A stretch of DNA of 29,135 nt from CAZVEV01 sp964625865 (GCA_964625865.1 CAZVEV010000044.1:1-29135); one strand, 5' to 3'. Positions 14,150 to 22,534 are shown, numbered from the stretch's first letter. Numbers and translations: made by a program. Notes: generated by a model not told the origin, from the letters alone.

Positions 14150-17100
14150 ATGAACGAGAACGGTCCAATCCGTCCAGACGCTGACCGGCTGGTCTTCGCG
14201 TCGGTCAAGTACGCCAATGCGGCTCCGCTTGCGCACTTCCTGACCGAAGTAGCCCCGAACGTCAGCGTGATTACGGGTCGTCCGGCTGAGCTTGCGGCGT
14301 GGCTGGCCGACGGGCGGGCGGATGTGGCGATGGTCCCGGTGGCGGACCTGTTTGCCGACGACGACCTGACGATGGTCGATGGCATCGGCATCTGCGCCGA
14401 CGGCGAGGTCGGCAGCGTCCTGCTGAAGTGCACCCGTCCGCTCGCGGAGGTTCGCACGGTGGCCCGCGACGCCGCATCGCGGACGTCCAACGCGCTGGCG
14501 GAAATCCTGCTGGCCCGCCACCTGAAGATGTCGGTCGAGATGCTGCCCGCCGACGCCCCGGACGCCGATGCCCGGGTGACGATAGGCGACCGCGCGCTGA
14601 CGGGGCCGCCTGGTCCCGGCGGCGACCTGGACCTCGCGGGTCTGTGGAAGGAGATGACCGGCCTGCCGTTTGTCTTCGCGGTCTGGGCCTACCGCACCGG
14701 TCACCCGCAGGCCGAGGTCCTTTCGCGGATCGCGCTGGCCGCCCGCGATGCCGGCGTGAAGGCGGCGGCCGAGTTGGGAGAACTGCATGCCCGTCGGCTC
14801 GGGCTCGACGTGTCGCGGTGCGTCGACTATCTCACGCGCGTCGTGCACTATTACGTCAGCCCGCGGGAGATCGAGGCGATGGACCTGTTCCGGACGTTCC
14901 TGGCGAAAAAGGGGACAGGCTACTTTTTTCGCGATGAGTCGTGGTCGTCGAAAGAAGACCTTGATGAAAAAAGTAGCCTGTCCCCTTTTTCGCCAAGGAT
15001 CACCCCCGACGAGGCGCTGGATCTGCTGACGACGGCACCGACCGCGGACCTGATGGCCCGGGCCGACGCGAGCCGGCGCGAGTGCCATGGGCGGCGGGCG
15101 TACTTCGTGCACAGCCTGAACATCAACCCGACGAACATCTGCGAGAACCGTTGCGAGTTGTGTGCATACTGGCGCGATCCGGACGACGACGCCTACATCG
15201 TGACGTTAGACGAGGCCCGCAGGCGCCTGGAGGCCGCCGGCGGACGCGGCCTGACCGACCTGCACATCGTCGGCGGGCTGAACGAGCAGTTGGACCTGAC
15301 CTACTACGAAACCCTGCTGCGCGAGTGTCGCCGCCTCGTGCCCGAGGCCCTTGTCCAGGGCATGACGGCGGTGGAGATCGACTACCTCGCCCGACTCGAG
15401 GGCCTGCCCCTTGCGGACGTTCTGCGACGGTTGAAGGATGCGGGACTCGGGGCGATCCCCGGCGGGGGGGCGGAGATCTTCGCACCAGACGTCCGTGGGC
15501 AACTCTGTTCGAAGAAGATCTCCGGCGAGCGATGGCTGGCCGTCCACGAGCAGGCCCATGCGATCGGCCTGCCGACCAATGCGACGATGCTCTTCGGCCA
15601 CCTCGAGACACCGCGCGACGTCGTCGATCACCTGCAGCGAATCCGCGACCTGCAGGACCGCACCGGCGGGTTCCAGGCGTTCATCCCACTGCCATTCCAC
15701 CCTGAAGGGACGCGCATCGACGTCGACCGCGGCCCGGGCGGGTACACCGTGGTCCGCACGATCGCGCTGGCACGGGTCTTCCTGGACAACGTCCCGCACA
15801 TCCGCGTGCTGGCCAACTACATGGACCCCAAGCTGCTTCACGTCGCCGCATTCTCCGGCGCAGACGATCTCGGTGGGACCAGCCTTGACGAGCGGATCGC
15901 CAAGGCAGCAGGCGCCCCGGAAGATCGCCGCGCCGACTCGGTCCGCCGCATGGGCGAGACCGTGGCGGACCTCGGACTGGAACTGGTCCTCGTCAACAGC
16001 GCCTACCGGCGAGCGGATGCGCCGTCCGCATCTCCCGCATCGGATAGACAGACCGCGCCGGATGCCTCGTTTGGTGGCGGATCGTCAGATCCGCGTTGTC
16101 CCGTCGCCGCGGCGGGACCGAACGCTACGGTCCGTCCGACGACAGACGCGGACGATGTTTCGCTCGTCGCGGTGCGACGAGAGCGGCGATCTGACGATCG
16201 CCCGCTACACACCTTCGTTGAGACGGCGTTGTCCAGCGCCGACGCAGGCGAGCGATTGAGCGCCGCTGATGCGGTAACGCTATTCGATGGCGCCCCGTTC
16301 CAGCGTCTCGGCGCGCTGGCGCACCGGCGTCGACTCGCCGCCGCGCCGCCGGACCGCGCCACGTTCGTGATCGACCGCAACATTTCGCTGACCAATGTCT
16401 GCGAGAGCGGCTGTCGCTTCTGCGCGTTCCACGTGGGACCCGGTTCGGGCGAGGCGTTCACGCTGTCGATTGACGAGGTCGTCGCCAAGGTCGACGAGGC
16501 CATCGCCGCCGGGGCCACCCAGGTCCTCGTTCAGGGCGGGCTGAACCCGGAGTTGGACCTGGCGTTCTACGAACGGATGCTGTCAGCGATCAGGGCCTGC
16601 GGCGAGATCTGCGTGCATTGCCTCTCGCCCACGGAGGTGCATTACCTCGCGGGCCGCGAGGGCCTGTCGGTCCGGGACACGCTCGGGCGTCTGCGGGCGG
16701 CCGGGCTGGACTCGCTGCCCGGCGGGGGAGGCGAGATCCTCGTCCCCGACGTGCGACGGCGCGTCAGCCCGCGCAAGATCGGCACCGAGGCCTGGCTGGA
16801 CGTGATGGAAACCGCACACTCTCTGGGCATGCCCACCACGGCGACGATGGTGTACGGCCTGGGCGAGACCACCGAGCAACTCATCGAGCACCTGGTCCGC
16901 ATTCGCGACCTGCAGGGCCGCACGGGGGGCTTTACGGCGTTCATTCCGTGGAGCTATCAGCCGGCCAACACGCAGATGCCCCTGCCCCCCCGGACGGGTG
17001 TGGACTACCTTCGCGTGGTCGCCATCTCCCGACTCGTGCTGGACAACGTTCCGCACATCCAGGCCGGCTGGGTTACCGAGGGGCCCGACCTGGCGCAGTT

Positions 17101-17278
17101 GGCCCTGTCGTTCGGCGCCGACGACTTCGGCGGCGTGCTGATGGAAGAGCGGGTCGTCCGAGCGGCCGGCGCCTCTTACACGATTGCAGTCGACCAGGTC
17201 GTCTCGCTGATCCGCGAAGCAGGCTTCACCCCCGTCCAGCGGACCACGCAGTACGACACGGTCCGTGTGTACGACTGA
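14150..17278 (+). CDS. mqnA/mqnE/mqnC: Triple ORF MqnA-MqnE-MqnC (chorismate dehydratase, aminofutalosine synthase, cyclic DHFL synthase)
   Basis: The frame runs 1042 residues from the ATG at 14150. Residues 1 to about 250 are MqnA, which dehydrates chorismate (FASVKYANAAPLAHFL; DVAMVPVADLF; GLWKEMTGLPFVFAVW). Residues of about 284-620 are MqnE, a radical SAM enzyme with CX3CX2C at Cys331, Cys335 and Cys338, then HIVGGLNEQLDL and GLGAIPGGGAEIF. Residues of about 685-1042 are MqnC, the second radical SAM enzyme, with CX3CX2C at Cys751, Cys755 and Cys758, then LVQGGLNPELDL and LPGGGGEILVPDVR. Each domain looks complete. The two joints are occupied by inserted palindromes: residues 251-282 are encoded by a GGGGACAGG element and about 642-686 by a different palindrome. 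Whether one polypeptide is made, or domains also start internally, is unknown. Confidence 0.9.
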   Translation: MNENGPIRPDADRLVFASVKYANAAPLAHFLTEVAPNVSVITGRPAELAAWLADGRADVAMVPVADLFADDDLTMVDGIGICADGEVGSVLLKCTRPLAEVRTVARDAASRTSNALAEILLARHLKMSVEMLPADAPDADARVTIGDRALTGPPGPGGDLDLAGLWKEMTGLPFVFAVWAYRTGHPQAEVLSRIALAARDAGVKAAAELGELHARRLGLDVSRCVDYLTRVVHYYVSPREIEAMDLFRTFLAKKGTGYFFRDESWSSKEDLDEKSSLSPFSPRITPDEALDLLTTAPTADLMARADASRRECHGRRAYFVHSLNINPTNICENRCELCAYWRDPDDDAYIVTLDEARRRLEAAGGRGLTDLHIVGGLNEQLDLTYYETLLRECRRLVPEALVQGMTAVEIDYLARLEGLPLADVLRRLKDAGLGAIPGGGAEIFAPDVRGQLCSKKISGERWLAVHEQAHAIGLPTNATMLFGHLETPRDVVDHLQRIRDLQDRTGGFQAFIPLPFHPEGTRIDVDRGPGGYTVVRTIALARVFLDNVPHIRVLANYMDPKLLHVAAFSGADDLGGTSLDERIAKAAGAPEDRRADSVRRMGETVADLGLELVLVNSAYRRADAPSASPASDRQTAPDASFGGGSSDPRCPVAAAGPNATVRPTTDADDVSLVAVRRERRSDDRPLHTFVETALSSADAGERLSAADAVTLFDGAPFQRLGALAHRRRLAAAPPDRATFVIDRNISLTNVCESGCRFCAFHVGPGSGEAFTLSIDEVVAKVDEAIAAGATQVLVQGGLNPELDLAFYERMLSAIRACGEICVHCLSPTEVHYLAGREGLSVRDTLGRLRAAGLDSLPGGGGEILVPDVRRRVSPRKIGTEAWLDVMETAHSLGMPTTATMVYGLGETTEQLIEHLVRIRDLQGRTGGFTAFIPWSYQPANTQMPLPPRTGVDYLRVVAISRLVLDNVPHIQAGWVTEGPDLAQLALSFGADDFGGVLMEERVVRAAGASYTIAVDQVVSLIREAGFTPVQRTTQYDTVRVYD
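14901..14995. repeat. Palindromic element 2, at the MqnA/MqnE joint
   Basis: Perfect 30-bp arms (14901-14930 and 14966-14995) around a 35-nt loop, core GGGGACAGGCTAC. It is read in frame and contributes KKGTGYFF and EKSSLSPFS peptides. It uses a different reading register from the six copies in the haem operon. Confidence 0.88.
16077..16205. repeat. Second-type palindromic element at the MqnE/MqnC joint
   Basis: The outer segments GGATCGTCAGATCCGC (16079-16094) and GCGGCGATCTGACGATCGCC (16183-16202) are inverted copies of each other. Each is followed inward by its own hairpin: 16098-16118 (GTCCCG...CGGGAC) and 16163-16181 (CTCGTCGC/GCGACGAG). The symmetric outer-arm plus inner-hairpin layout marks one mobile palindrome. 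It is read through in frame as a Ser/Ala/Gly/Arg-rich linker between two radical SAM domains. Confidence 0.65.
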
Positions 17279-17281
17279 CCC

Positions 17282-17401
17282 AGCGGCGCACCAGCACCTC
17301 GGCCAACGCCCATAAACGCCTCTGGCCGCCCTCGGCCGGGCGAAACACCCCCTTACCCCCTCCGACCGTCCGATCATCGCTTAGGCCGCGGCCTCGTGCG
17401 T
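17282..17401 (-). repeat. Dispersed ~100-bp repeat, copy B
   Basis: The reverse complement matches 3330-3430: an identical first 18 bases, a diverged middle, and shared GGCGTTTATGGG and TTGGCCG near the far end. It begins immediately after the mqnC stop codon. The middle contains its own GCCCGGCCGAGGGC hairpin-like segment not seen in copy A. Confidence 0.65.
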
Positions 17402-17433
17402 TCTAGAGGGTCTGGCTGAGCACGGCAGGCGCC

Positions 17434-17511
17434 GAGGTAGGGCGTGCAACTTGTTGCACGCGAAACGGAGTCGCATCCCTCCCGCGTGCAACGAGTTGCA
17501 CGCCCTACGTC
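17434..17511. repeat. Palindrome between the convergent menaquinone and haem clusters
   Basis: 29-bp arms (17434-17462 and 17483-17511) are complementary at 27 positions. Each arm is itself near-palindromic (GCGTGCAAC..GTTGCACGC). It abuts the ahbB stop codon exactly. It may act as a terminator for both operons, although no T-run is present. Confidence 0.7.
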
Positions 17512-19797
17512 CTACGTGTCGTCGGGCTCCATGAAGTACTTCATCGAGACCTTCTTGAACTCGGTGGTGGAGAACAGCACGTCGTAGTCGTCGATGTGGT
17601 GTTCGGCGGCGAGGTCGGCGGCCAGGGCGCGGACGGCGGCTTCGTCGCGGCCGTGGATCATGCCGAACAGCGTGTAGGGGAAGTCCTCCAGGGCGGGGCG
17701 GTGGTAGCAGTGCGATATCTCGGGGCGCTCGGCCAGCTTGTAGCCGATCGCATCGATACGGTCGGGCGAGACGCGGTACACGCTCATACCGTTGGCGCTG
17801 AAGCCGAGGCGCTGGTGGCGGACTACGGCGCCGAAGCGGCGAATCACGCCCGCCTCGCGCCAGGCGACAATCTGCTCGATCACGCGGTCGACGGGCCAGC
17901 CAAGCTCGGCCGCCACGTCATTGAACGGCTCACGCGTCTCGGGCAGCGATGCCTGCAGCAGACGGACCAGGTGCTTCTGCTCGTCAGAAAAGGGGTCAGG
18001 AACCTTTTCTCTAGCGGGGTCGCTGCTGCCACATGCGGGGCTTCCCGAGAAAAGGTTCCTGACCCCTTTTCTGACCCCGTCGGTCATGTCGAAGTTCACG
18101 CGGATCTTGTAGACCGTCAGGGCCGGCAGGGAGAAGAATGCATCGATGCCCGTGCGGTCCCGCAGGTCCGCGAGAATCTCTTCAACGCGGGCCTCGGACG
18201 GCGCCGTCAGGGTGAACCACAGGTTGTACGCGTGCTCGCGACGGTAGTTGTGCGTCACGCCGTGGATCTCGCTGACCGTAGCGGCGACGGCGTCCAATCG
18301 CTCGGCAGGGATGCGTGCGGCAACGAGGGTCGACCAGTAGCCGAGTCGTTTCGAGTCGAAGACCGCGCCGAGACGGCGGATGGCGCCCGAGTCGCGCATG
18401 CGGGAGACGCGCGCAGCGACGTCGTCGGCACCGGCGTCGAGGCGCTCAGCCAGGTCGTCGAACGGACGGGGCGTAACGGGGAAGTCCGTCTGAATGACCG
18501 ACAGGATTCTCTTGTCGAGGTCATCCATCGTCGCAAAAATGGGGACAGTCACCCTTTTTCCTTCCGCAGAACCCGCGTTGTTTGAAGGTGGGTGTGAGGA
18601 AAAAGGGTGACTGTCCCCATTCTTGCGGGGCTGGTAGAGGCAGAACGGTTCCTCGGCCAGGTAGTCGCCCGTGAAGGCAAAGGCGCGGGCGCGGCACCCG
18701 CCGCAGACCTTCCCGTACTCGCACCGCCCGCACCGTCCGTGGTATCCCCGGATGTCGCGCATCTGGGCGAAGACCTCTGACTCGTCCCAGATCTTCTTGA
18801 AGTCGAGCCCTTCGGCCCGTACGTCACCGCAGGGCGTGTCGAGGAACCCGCAGATCTGGACGATTCCGCGGTGCGAGATGAACGCAAACGACTGGCCGCC
18901 CATGCAGCCCTTGACCACGTGGCGAGAAAAGGGGACAGGCACCTTTTCTCTCGTGGACTCTGCGTTGTCGGAAGGGCTCTCTGGTGAGAAAAGGAGCCTG
19001 TCCCCTTTTCTCGCTTGGCGGAGGATTCGCTGGTAGTGCGGGGCGCACGTGACGCGGATGGCAATGTCGTCGCGCTGCTGCTGCGTCGCGAACCAGCGAA
19101 GCGTCTGCTCGTATTGGGCGGCGGAGATCTCCTGGTTGGCAAGATCCTTGCCCCGGCCGGTCGGTACGAGAAGGAACGGGTTGAACACGCCGGCGCCGAG
19201 TTCGATCGCCAGGTCGAGAATCGCTGGAAGCTCGGCCAGGTTGTGCTGCGTGATCGTCGTGTTGATCTGGAACTCGAGTCCGGCTCGCTTGGCTGCTTCG
19301 AGGCCGCGCATGGATCCGGCGAACGCGCCGGGCACGCCGCGGAAGGCGTCGTGGCTCTCCGCGGTGGCCCCGTCGATCGAGATCGAGATGTGTGTGATGC
19401 CCGATTCGCGGATCTTCGCCGCCGACTCGTCATCGATCAGCGCCCCGCAGGGCGCCATCACGGTCCGCAGTCCGAGCGAGGTCGAGTGGGCGGCGATCTC
19501 GTAGATATCCGGGCGGAGCATGGGCTCCCCGCCGGTGAGGATGATGATCGGCTTGGCGAACGAGGCGATATTGTCCAGCAGGCGGAAGCACTCGTCGGTG
19601 GACAGTTCGCCCTCGTACGGTTCACACCGCGCCGCGGCGCGACAGTGCTTGCAGGCGAGCATGCACGATCGCGTGACCTCCCACGCGATGAGGCGCGGAG
19701 AGAAAATAGGGACAGTCACCCTTTTTCCTTTGGCAGTACTGGTGCTGTCGGAAGCTGGGTGTGAGGAAAAAGGGTGACTGTCCCTATTTTCTTCCAT
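17512..19797 (-). CDS. ahbD/ahbA/ahbB: Triple ORF AhbD-AhbA-AhbB (haem synthase and siroheme decarboxylase subunits)
   Basis: The frame encodes 761 residues from ATG 19797, which shares one base with the ahbC stop (TGATG). Residues of about 34-390 are AhbD, the radical SAM/SPASM enzyme that turns Fe-coproporphyrin III propionates into vinyls. Its CX3CX2C is Cys45, Cys49, Cys52, with a C-terminal CGRCEYGKVCGGC cluster region. Residues of about 424-574 are AhbA and 606-761 are AhbB, Lrp-like subunits that decarboxylate siroheme; LGYWSTLVAARI and LGFSANGMSVYRV are typical. Four palindromic elements are read in frame: residues 3-33, 262-292 (inside AhbD), 391-422 (D/A joint) and 575-605 (A/B joint). 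An internal ATG at 18528 could start AhbA separately. The longer frame upstream of 19797 only shadows ahbC. Confidence 0.9.
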   Translation of the reverse strand: MEENRDSHPFSSHPASDSTSTAKGKRVTVPIFSPRLIAWEVTRSCMLACKHCRAAARCEPYEGELSTDECFRLLDNIASFAKPIIILTGGEPMLRPDIYEIAAHSTSLGLRTVMAPCGALIDDESAAKIRESGITHISISIDGATAESHDAFRGVPGAFAGSMRGLEAAKRAGLEFQINTTITQHNLAELPAILDLAIELGAGVFNPFLLVPTGRGKDLANQEISAAQYEQTLRWFATQQQRDDIAIRVTCAPHYQRILRQARKGDRLLFSPESPSDNAESTREKVPVPFSRHVVKGCMGGQSFAFISHRGIVQICGFLDTPCGDVRAEGLDFKKIWDESEVFAQMRDIRGYHGRCGRCEYGKVCGGCRARAFAFTGDYLAEEPFCLYQPRKNGDSHPFSSHPPSNNAGSAEGKRVTVPIFATMDDLDKRILSVIQTDFPVTPRPFDDLAERLDAGADDVAARVSRMRDSGAIRRLGAVFDSKRLGYWSTLVAARIPAERLDAVAATVSEIHGVTHNYRREHAYNLWFTLTAPSEARVEEILADLRDRTGIDAFFSLPALTVYKIRVNFDMTDGVRKGVRNLFSGSPACGSSDPAREKVPDPFSDEQKHLVRLLQASLPETREPFNDVAAELGWPVDRVIEQIVAWREAGVIRRFGAVVRHQRLGFSANGMSVYRVSPDRIDAIGYKLAERPEISHCYHRPALEDFPYTLFGMIHGRDEAAVRALAADLAAEHHIDDYDVLFSTTEFKKVSMKYFMEPDDT
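17984..18074. repeat. Palindromic element 3, at the AhbA/AhbB joint
   Basis: Perfect 28-bp arms (17984-18011 and 18047-18074), 35-nt loop, core GGGGTCAGGAACC as in element 1. Read in frame on the minus strand as RKGVRNLFS and REKVPDPFS. Confidence 0.88.
18533..18626. repeat. Palindromic element 4, at the AhbD/AhbA joint
   Basis: 30-bp arms (18533-18562 and 18597-18626) with one mismatch, 34-nt loop, core GGGGACAGTCACCC. It is read in frame as NGDSHPFSS and GKRVTVPIF, and the likely original AhbA start codon (18528) follows two codons later. This suggests insertion between two genes followed by loss of the intervening stop. Confidence 0.88.
18922..19014. repeat. Palindromic element 5, inside the AhbD domain
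   Basis: 29-bp arms (18922-18950 and 18986-19014) with one mismatch, 35-nt loop, core GGGGACAGGCACC. It interrupts AhbD between RILRQA and HVVKGCMGGQ without breaking the frame. Confidence 0.88.
19701..19792. repeat. Palindromic element 6, at the AhbD N-terminus
   Basis: Perfect 29-bp arms (19701-19729 and 19764-19792), 34-nt loop, core TAGGGACAGTCACCC. It begins within codon 2 of ahbD, so residues 3-33 of the predicted protein are element-encoded. The in-frame register avoids the TAG in the arm. Confidence 0.88.
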
Positions 19798-20999
19798 CAG
19801 TCCTCGTCCTCCGGCAGATCGCCGCTGATCTCTTCGTCGGTGAGATAGCAGGCCGGGTCGCACGCCCACAGGTCGCCGACGGCCGCCTCGGCGCGAACGC
19901 GGAAGTTGCCTCCGCACATCGGCAAGAAGCGGCACGTGGCGCAGCGTCCCTTGACGTGCGGGTACTTGTTCTTGAGCTTGGCCATCAGCGGGTTCGACAG
20001 GTCCGTCCAGATTTCCGAGAAGGGGCGCTCCGCCACGTTGCCGAACGTCACGTGACGCCAGAACTGGTCCGCGTGCACCGCACCGTCCCACGAGACGCAC
20101 CCGATGCCGTTGCCCGATGAGTTCCCGCCGTTCATTCGCAGCAGCTTCAGCACGTCTTTCGCACGCTCGGGATCCTCGCGGAGCTTCCGCAGGTACAGGT
20201 AGGGCCCGTCGCAGTGGTTGTCGACGGTAAGCACTTCCTTCGGCTTGCCCCGCGCGTGCAGGTCAGCCGTCCGGTCGATTATCATGTCCACCACGCGACG
20301 CGTCTCGGCGTGGTCGAGGTCTTCTTCCATCAGCTTCGTGCCGCGACCGGCGTAGACCAGGTGATAGAAGCACACGCGCGGAATGTTCTCGTCTTCCAGC
20401 AGCGTGAAGATCTCCGGGATGTCCTGGGCGTTTCGCTTGTTGATCGTAAACCGCAAGCCGACCTTGATGCCGGTCTCCAGACAATTCCGGATCCCCGCCA
20501 GCGCCTCGTCGAATGCGCCCTGGTGGCCGCGGAACTTGTCGTTCGTCTCGCGCATGCCGTCCAGCGAGACGCCCACGTAGCTCAGGCCGATGTCCTTCAG
20601 GCGAGCGGCCATCTCGCGCGTGATCTTCGTGCCGTTGGTCGATATCACTGCCCGCATGCCCAGCGAGACGGCGTACTGGGCCAGTTCGAACAGGTCGTGA
20701 CGCAGCGTCGGCTCGCCGCCGGAGAAGAGGATCACCGGCGCGCCGAACTGGGCGAGGTCTTCGATCAGGGCTTTGCCCTGTTCGGTCGTCAGCTCGCCGG
20801 GATAGTCCTTGTCGGCCGAGTGCGAATAGCAGTGGACGCATTTCAGGTTGCAGCGGCGCGTGCAGTTCCAGACGACCACGGGCTTCTTGTCGGTGGAGAA
20901 TTGCAGCAGGTGGCTGGGCAGGTCCTTGCTCGCCGCGCCGTAGCGTAAGACATCGGACGGTTCCACCGTCCCGCAGTACAACTTTGATATTCCGATCAT
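19797..20999 (-). CDS. ahbC: 12,18-didecarboxysiroheme deacetylase (AhbC), radical SAM
   Basis: The 400-residue protein opens with MIGISKLYCGTVEPSD, LRYG and LPSHLLQFS, the AhbC signature. CX3CX2C for the radical SAM cluster is Cys50, Cys54, Cys57; GGEPTLR and ISTNGT follow. A SPASM-type cysteine set lies at the C-terminus (GIGCVSWDG, CATCRFLPMCGGN, ACDPAC). AhbC removes the two acetate side chains of 12,18-didecarboxysiroheme to give Fe-coproporphyrin III. The length is normal and there is no palindromic insert, unlike its neighbours. Its ATG overlaps the cobA-hemD stop by 4 bases, and its stop touches the ahbD start. Confidence 0.93.
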   Translation of the reverse strand: MIGISKLYCGTVEPSDVLRYGAASKDLPSHLLQFSTDKKPVVVWNCTRRCNLKCVHCYSHSADKDYPGELTTEQGKALIEDLAQFGAPVILFSGGEPTLRHDLFELAQYAVSLGMRAVISTNGTKITREMAARLKDIGLSYVGVSLDGMRETNDKFRGHQGAFDEALAGIRNCLETGIKVGLRFTINKRNAQDIPEIFTLLEDENIPRVCFYHLVYAGRGTKLMEEDLDHAETRRVVDMIIDRTADLHARGKPKEVLTVDNHCDGPYLYLRKLREDPERAKDVLKLLRMNGGNSSGNGIGCVSWDGAVHADQFWRHVTFGNVAERPFSEIWTDLSNPLMAKLKNKYPHVKGRCATCRFLPMCGGNFRVRAEAAVGDLWACDPACYLTDEEISGDLPEDED

Positions 21000-22534
21000 C
21001 GGGTCTCTTTCTCGGGGTGTGAGCCTTCCTTCACCAGTATAGCTTCTACCAGGCCGGGAATCGTGTGTGAATCGGCTTCGATGTCCGGCTCGAAGCCGGC
21101 CTCGGCCAGCGTGGCCGTCGTCATGGGTCCGATGCTGGCCAGTCGCACGTCGGACGCTCGCACCGCGTCAGGGTCGACGACGTTGAAGAAGTTCTTCACC
21201 GTCGAGGAACTGGTGAAGGTGATCCAGTGGACGTCGTTTCCGCCAAGCATGTCCGTGACCCGCTCGGCACCCGCGCCGTCGGGCACGGTGCGATAGGCGG
21301 TCACTTCCGTCACGTCCGCGCCATGGGCGGCCAGTGCCTCGACCATCGCCGGCGGGGCGATGTCGGCCCGCGGGCAGAGGATCTTCACACCGTCCAGGTC
21401 CTCGGCGGCGGACAGGGCTTTGACGATCTCGGTCGAGACGAACTTCTGCGGTTGCAGGTCGGGCCTCAGGCCGAAGTGGCCCAGTCGCGCCGCGGTGGCC
21501 GGGCCTATCGTGCACAGCTTGTTCGCGTGCAGGGCGCGCGAGTCGAGCCCCGCGCGGGCCAGTGCATCGAAGAAGCCGTCCACGCCGTTGGCGCTGGTGA
21601 AGATGATCCAGTCGAAGTTCGCCGCGCCGGCGGCTGCCGCGTCCAGCGGGGCCGGATCGGTCGGCGGCTCGATGCGGATGGCGGGCATCTCGACGGCGTC
21701 GGCGCCGAGCGATTCCAGCCGCGCGCTGAGTCTCGACGCCTGCGAGCGGGCCCGCGTGACGACGATCCGCCTGCCGAACAGCGGACGGGCCTCGAACCAG
21801 TTGAGCTTCTCGCGCAGCGAGACGACCTGCCCGATCAGGATGATTGACGGCGGGGTGAAGCCGGCCTCGACGGCCTTGTCGGGCAGGTCGGCGGCGGTGG
21901 CCGTCAGCACGCGCTGACGCGAGGTCGTGCCCCAGCGAATGATCGCCGCCGGCGTGGTCGGGTCCAGCCCGCCGGCGACCAGGTTCTCGCAGATCGGCGC
22001 CAGGTTCCGAACGCCCATGTAGAACCCCAGCGTGCCTTTCCAGCGGGCCAGGGCCTCGTAGTCCAGGTCCGAGCCGTCCTTGTCGGGCGTTTCGTGGCCG
22101 GTGATCAGTCCCAGGTTGCTCGCGAGTTTGCGATGGGTCACCGGGATTCCCGCGTACGCCGCCGCCGCCACACCCGCGGTGACGCCCGGGACGACCTCAA
22201 AGTCGATCCCCGCGGCGACCAGGTCCAGCGCCTCCTCGCCTCCGCGTCCGAAGACGTACGGATCGCCGCCCTTGAGTCGCACGATGGTGGCCCCCTCGCT
22301 CGCCCGTGCAACCAGCAGGTCGTTAATCTCCTCCTGCTTGAGCGTGTGGGCGCCCGCCTTCTTGCCCACGTAGATCAGCTCCGCGTCCTTCCGGGCGCAG
22401 GCGAGCAGGCGGGGGGAGGCGAGGTAATCGTAGATGACGATGTCCGCCCGGGCGAGCAGTTGCCTGCCGCGAACCGTAATCAGGCCCGGATCGCCCGGGC
22501 CCGCGCCGACAAGGTATACGCATCCTTTGCTCAC
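20996..22534 (-). CDS. cobA/hemD: Uroporphyrinogen-III C-methyltransferase / uroporphyrinogen-III synthase fusion (CobA-HemD)
   Basis: The 512-residue protein starts at GTG 22534, overlapping the hemC stop. Residues 1 to about 248 are the SAM uroporphyrinogen III methyltransferase: VGAGPGDPGLITVRG, VRLKGGDPYVFGRGGEE and VVPGVTAGVAAAAYAGIPVTHR. Residues of about 252-512 are HemD-like, beginning GRRIVVTRARSQASRLSARL, with IIFTSANGVDGFF and ITFTSSSTVKNFF. HemD closes hydroxymethylbilane to uroporphyrinogen III, and the methyltransferase makes precorrin-2, the siroheme precursor. This fusion is known in other bacteria. It supplies the branch from tetrapyrrole synthesis into the Ahb haem route encoded next. 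Confidence 0.92.
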   Translation of the reverse strand: MSKGCVYLVGAGPGDPGLITVRGRQLLARADIVIYDYLASPRLLACARKDAELIYVGKKAGAHTLKQEEINDLLVARASEGATIVRLKGGDPYVFGRGGEEALDLVAAGIDFEVVPGVTAGVAAAAYAGIPVTHRKLASNLGLITGHETPDKDGSDLDYEALARWKGTLGFYMGVRNLAPICENLVAGGLDPTTPAAIIRWGTTSRQRVLTATAADLPDKAVEAGFTPPSIILIGQVVSLREKLNWFEARPLFGRRIVVTRARSQASRLSARLESLGADAVEMPAIRIEPPTDPAPLDAAAAGAANFDWIIFTSANGVDGFFDALARAGLDSRALHANKLCTIGPATAARLGHFGLRPDLQPQKFVSTEIVKALSAAEDLDGVKILCPRADIAPPAMVEALAAHGADVTEVTAYRTVPDGAGAERVTDMLGGNDVHWITFTSSSTVKNFFNVVDPDAVRASDVRLASIGPMTTATLAEAGFEPDIEADSHTIPGLVEAILVKEGSHPEKETR

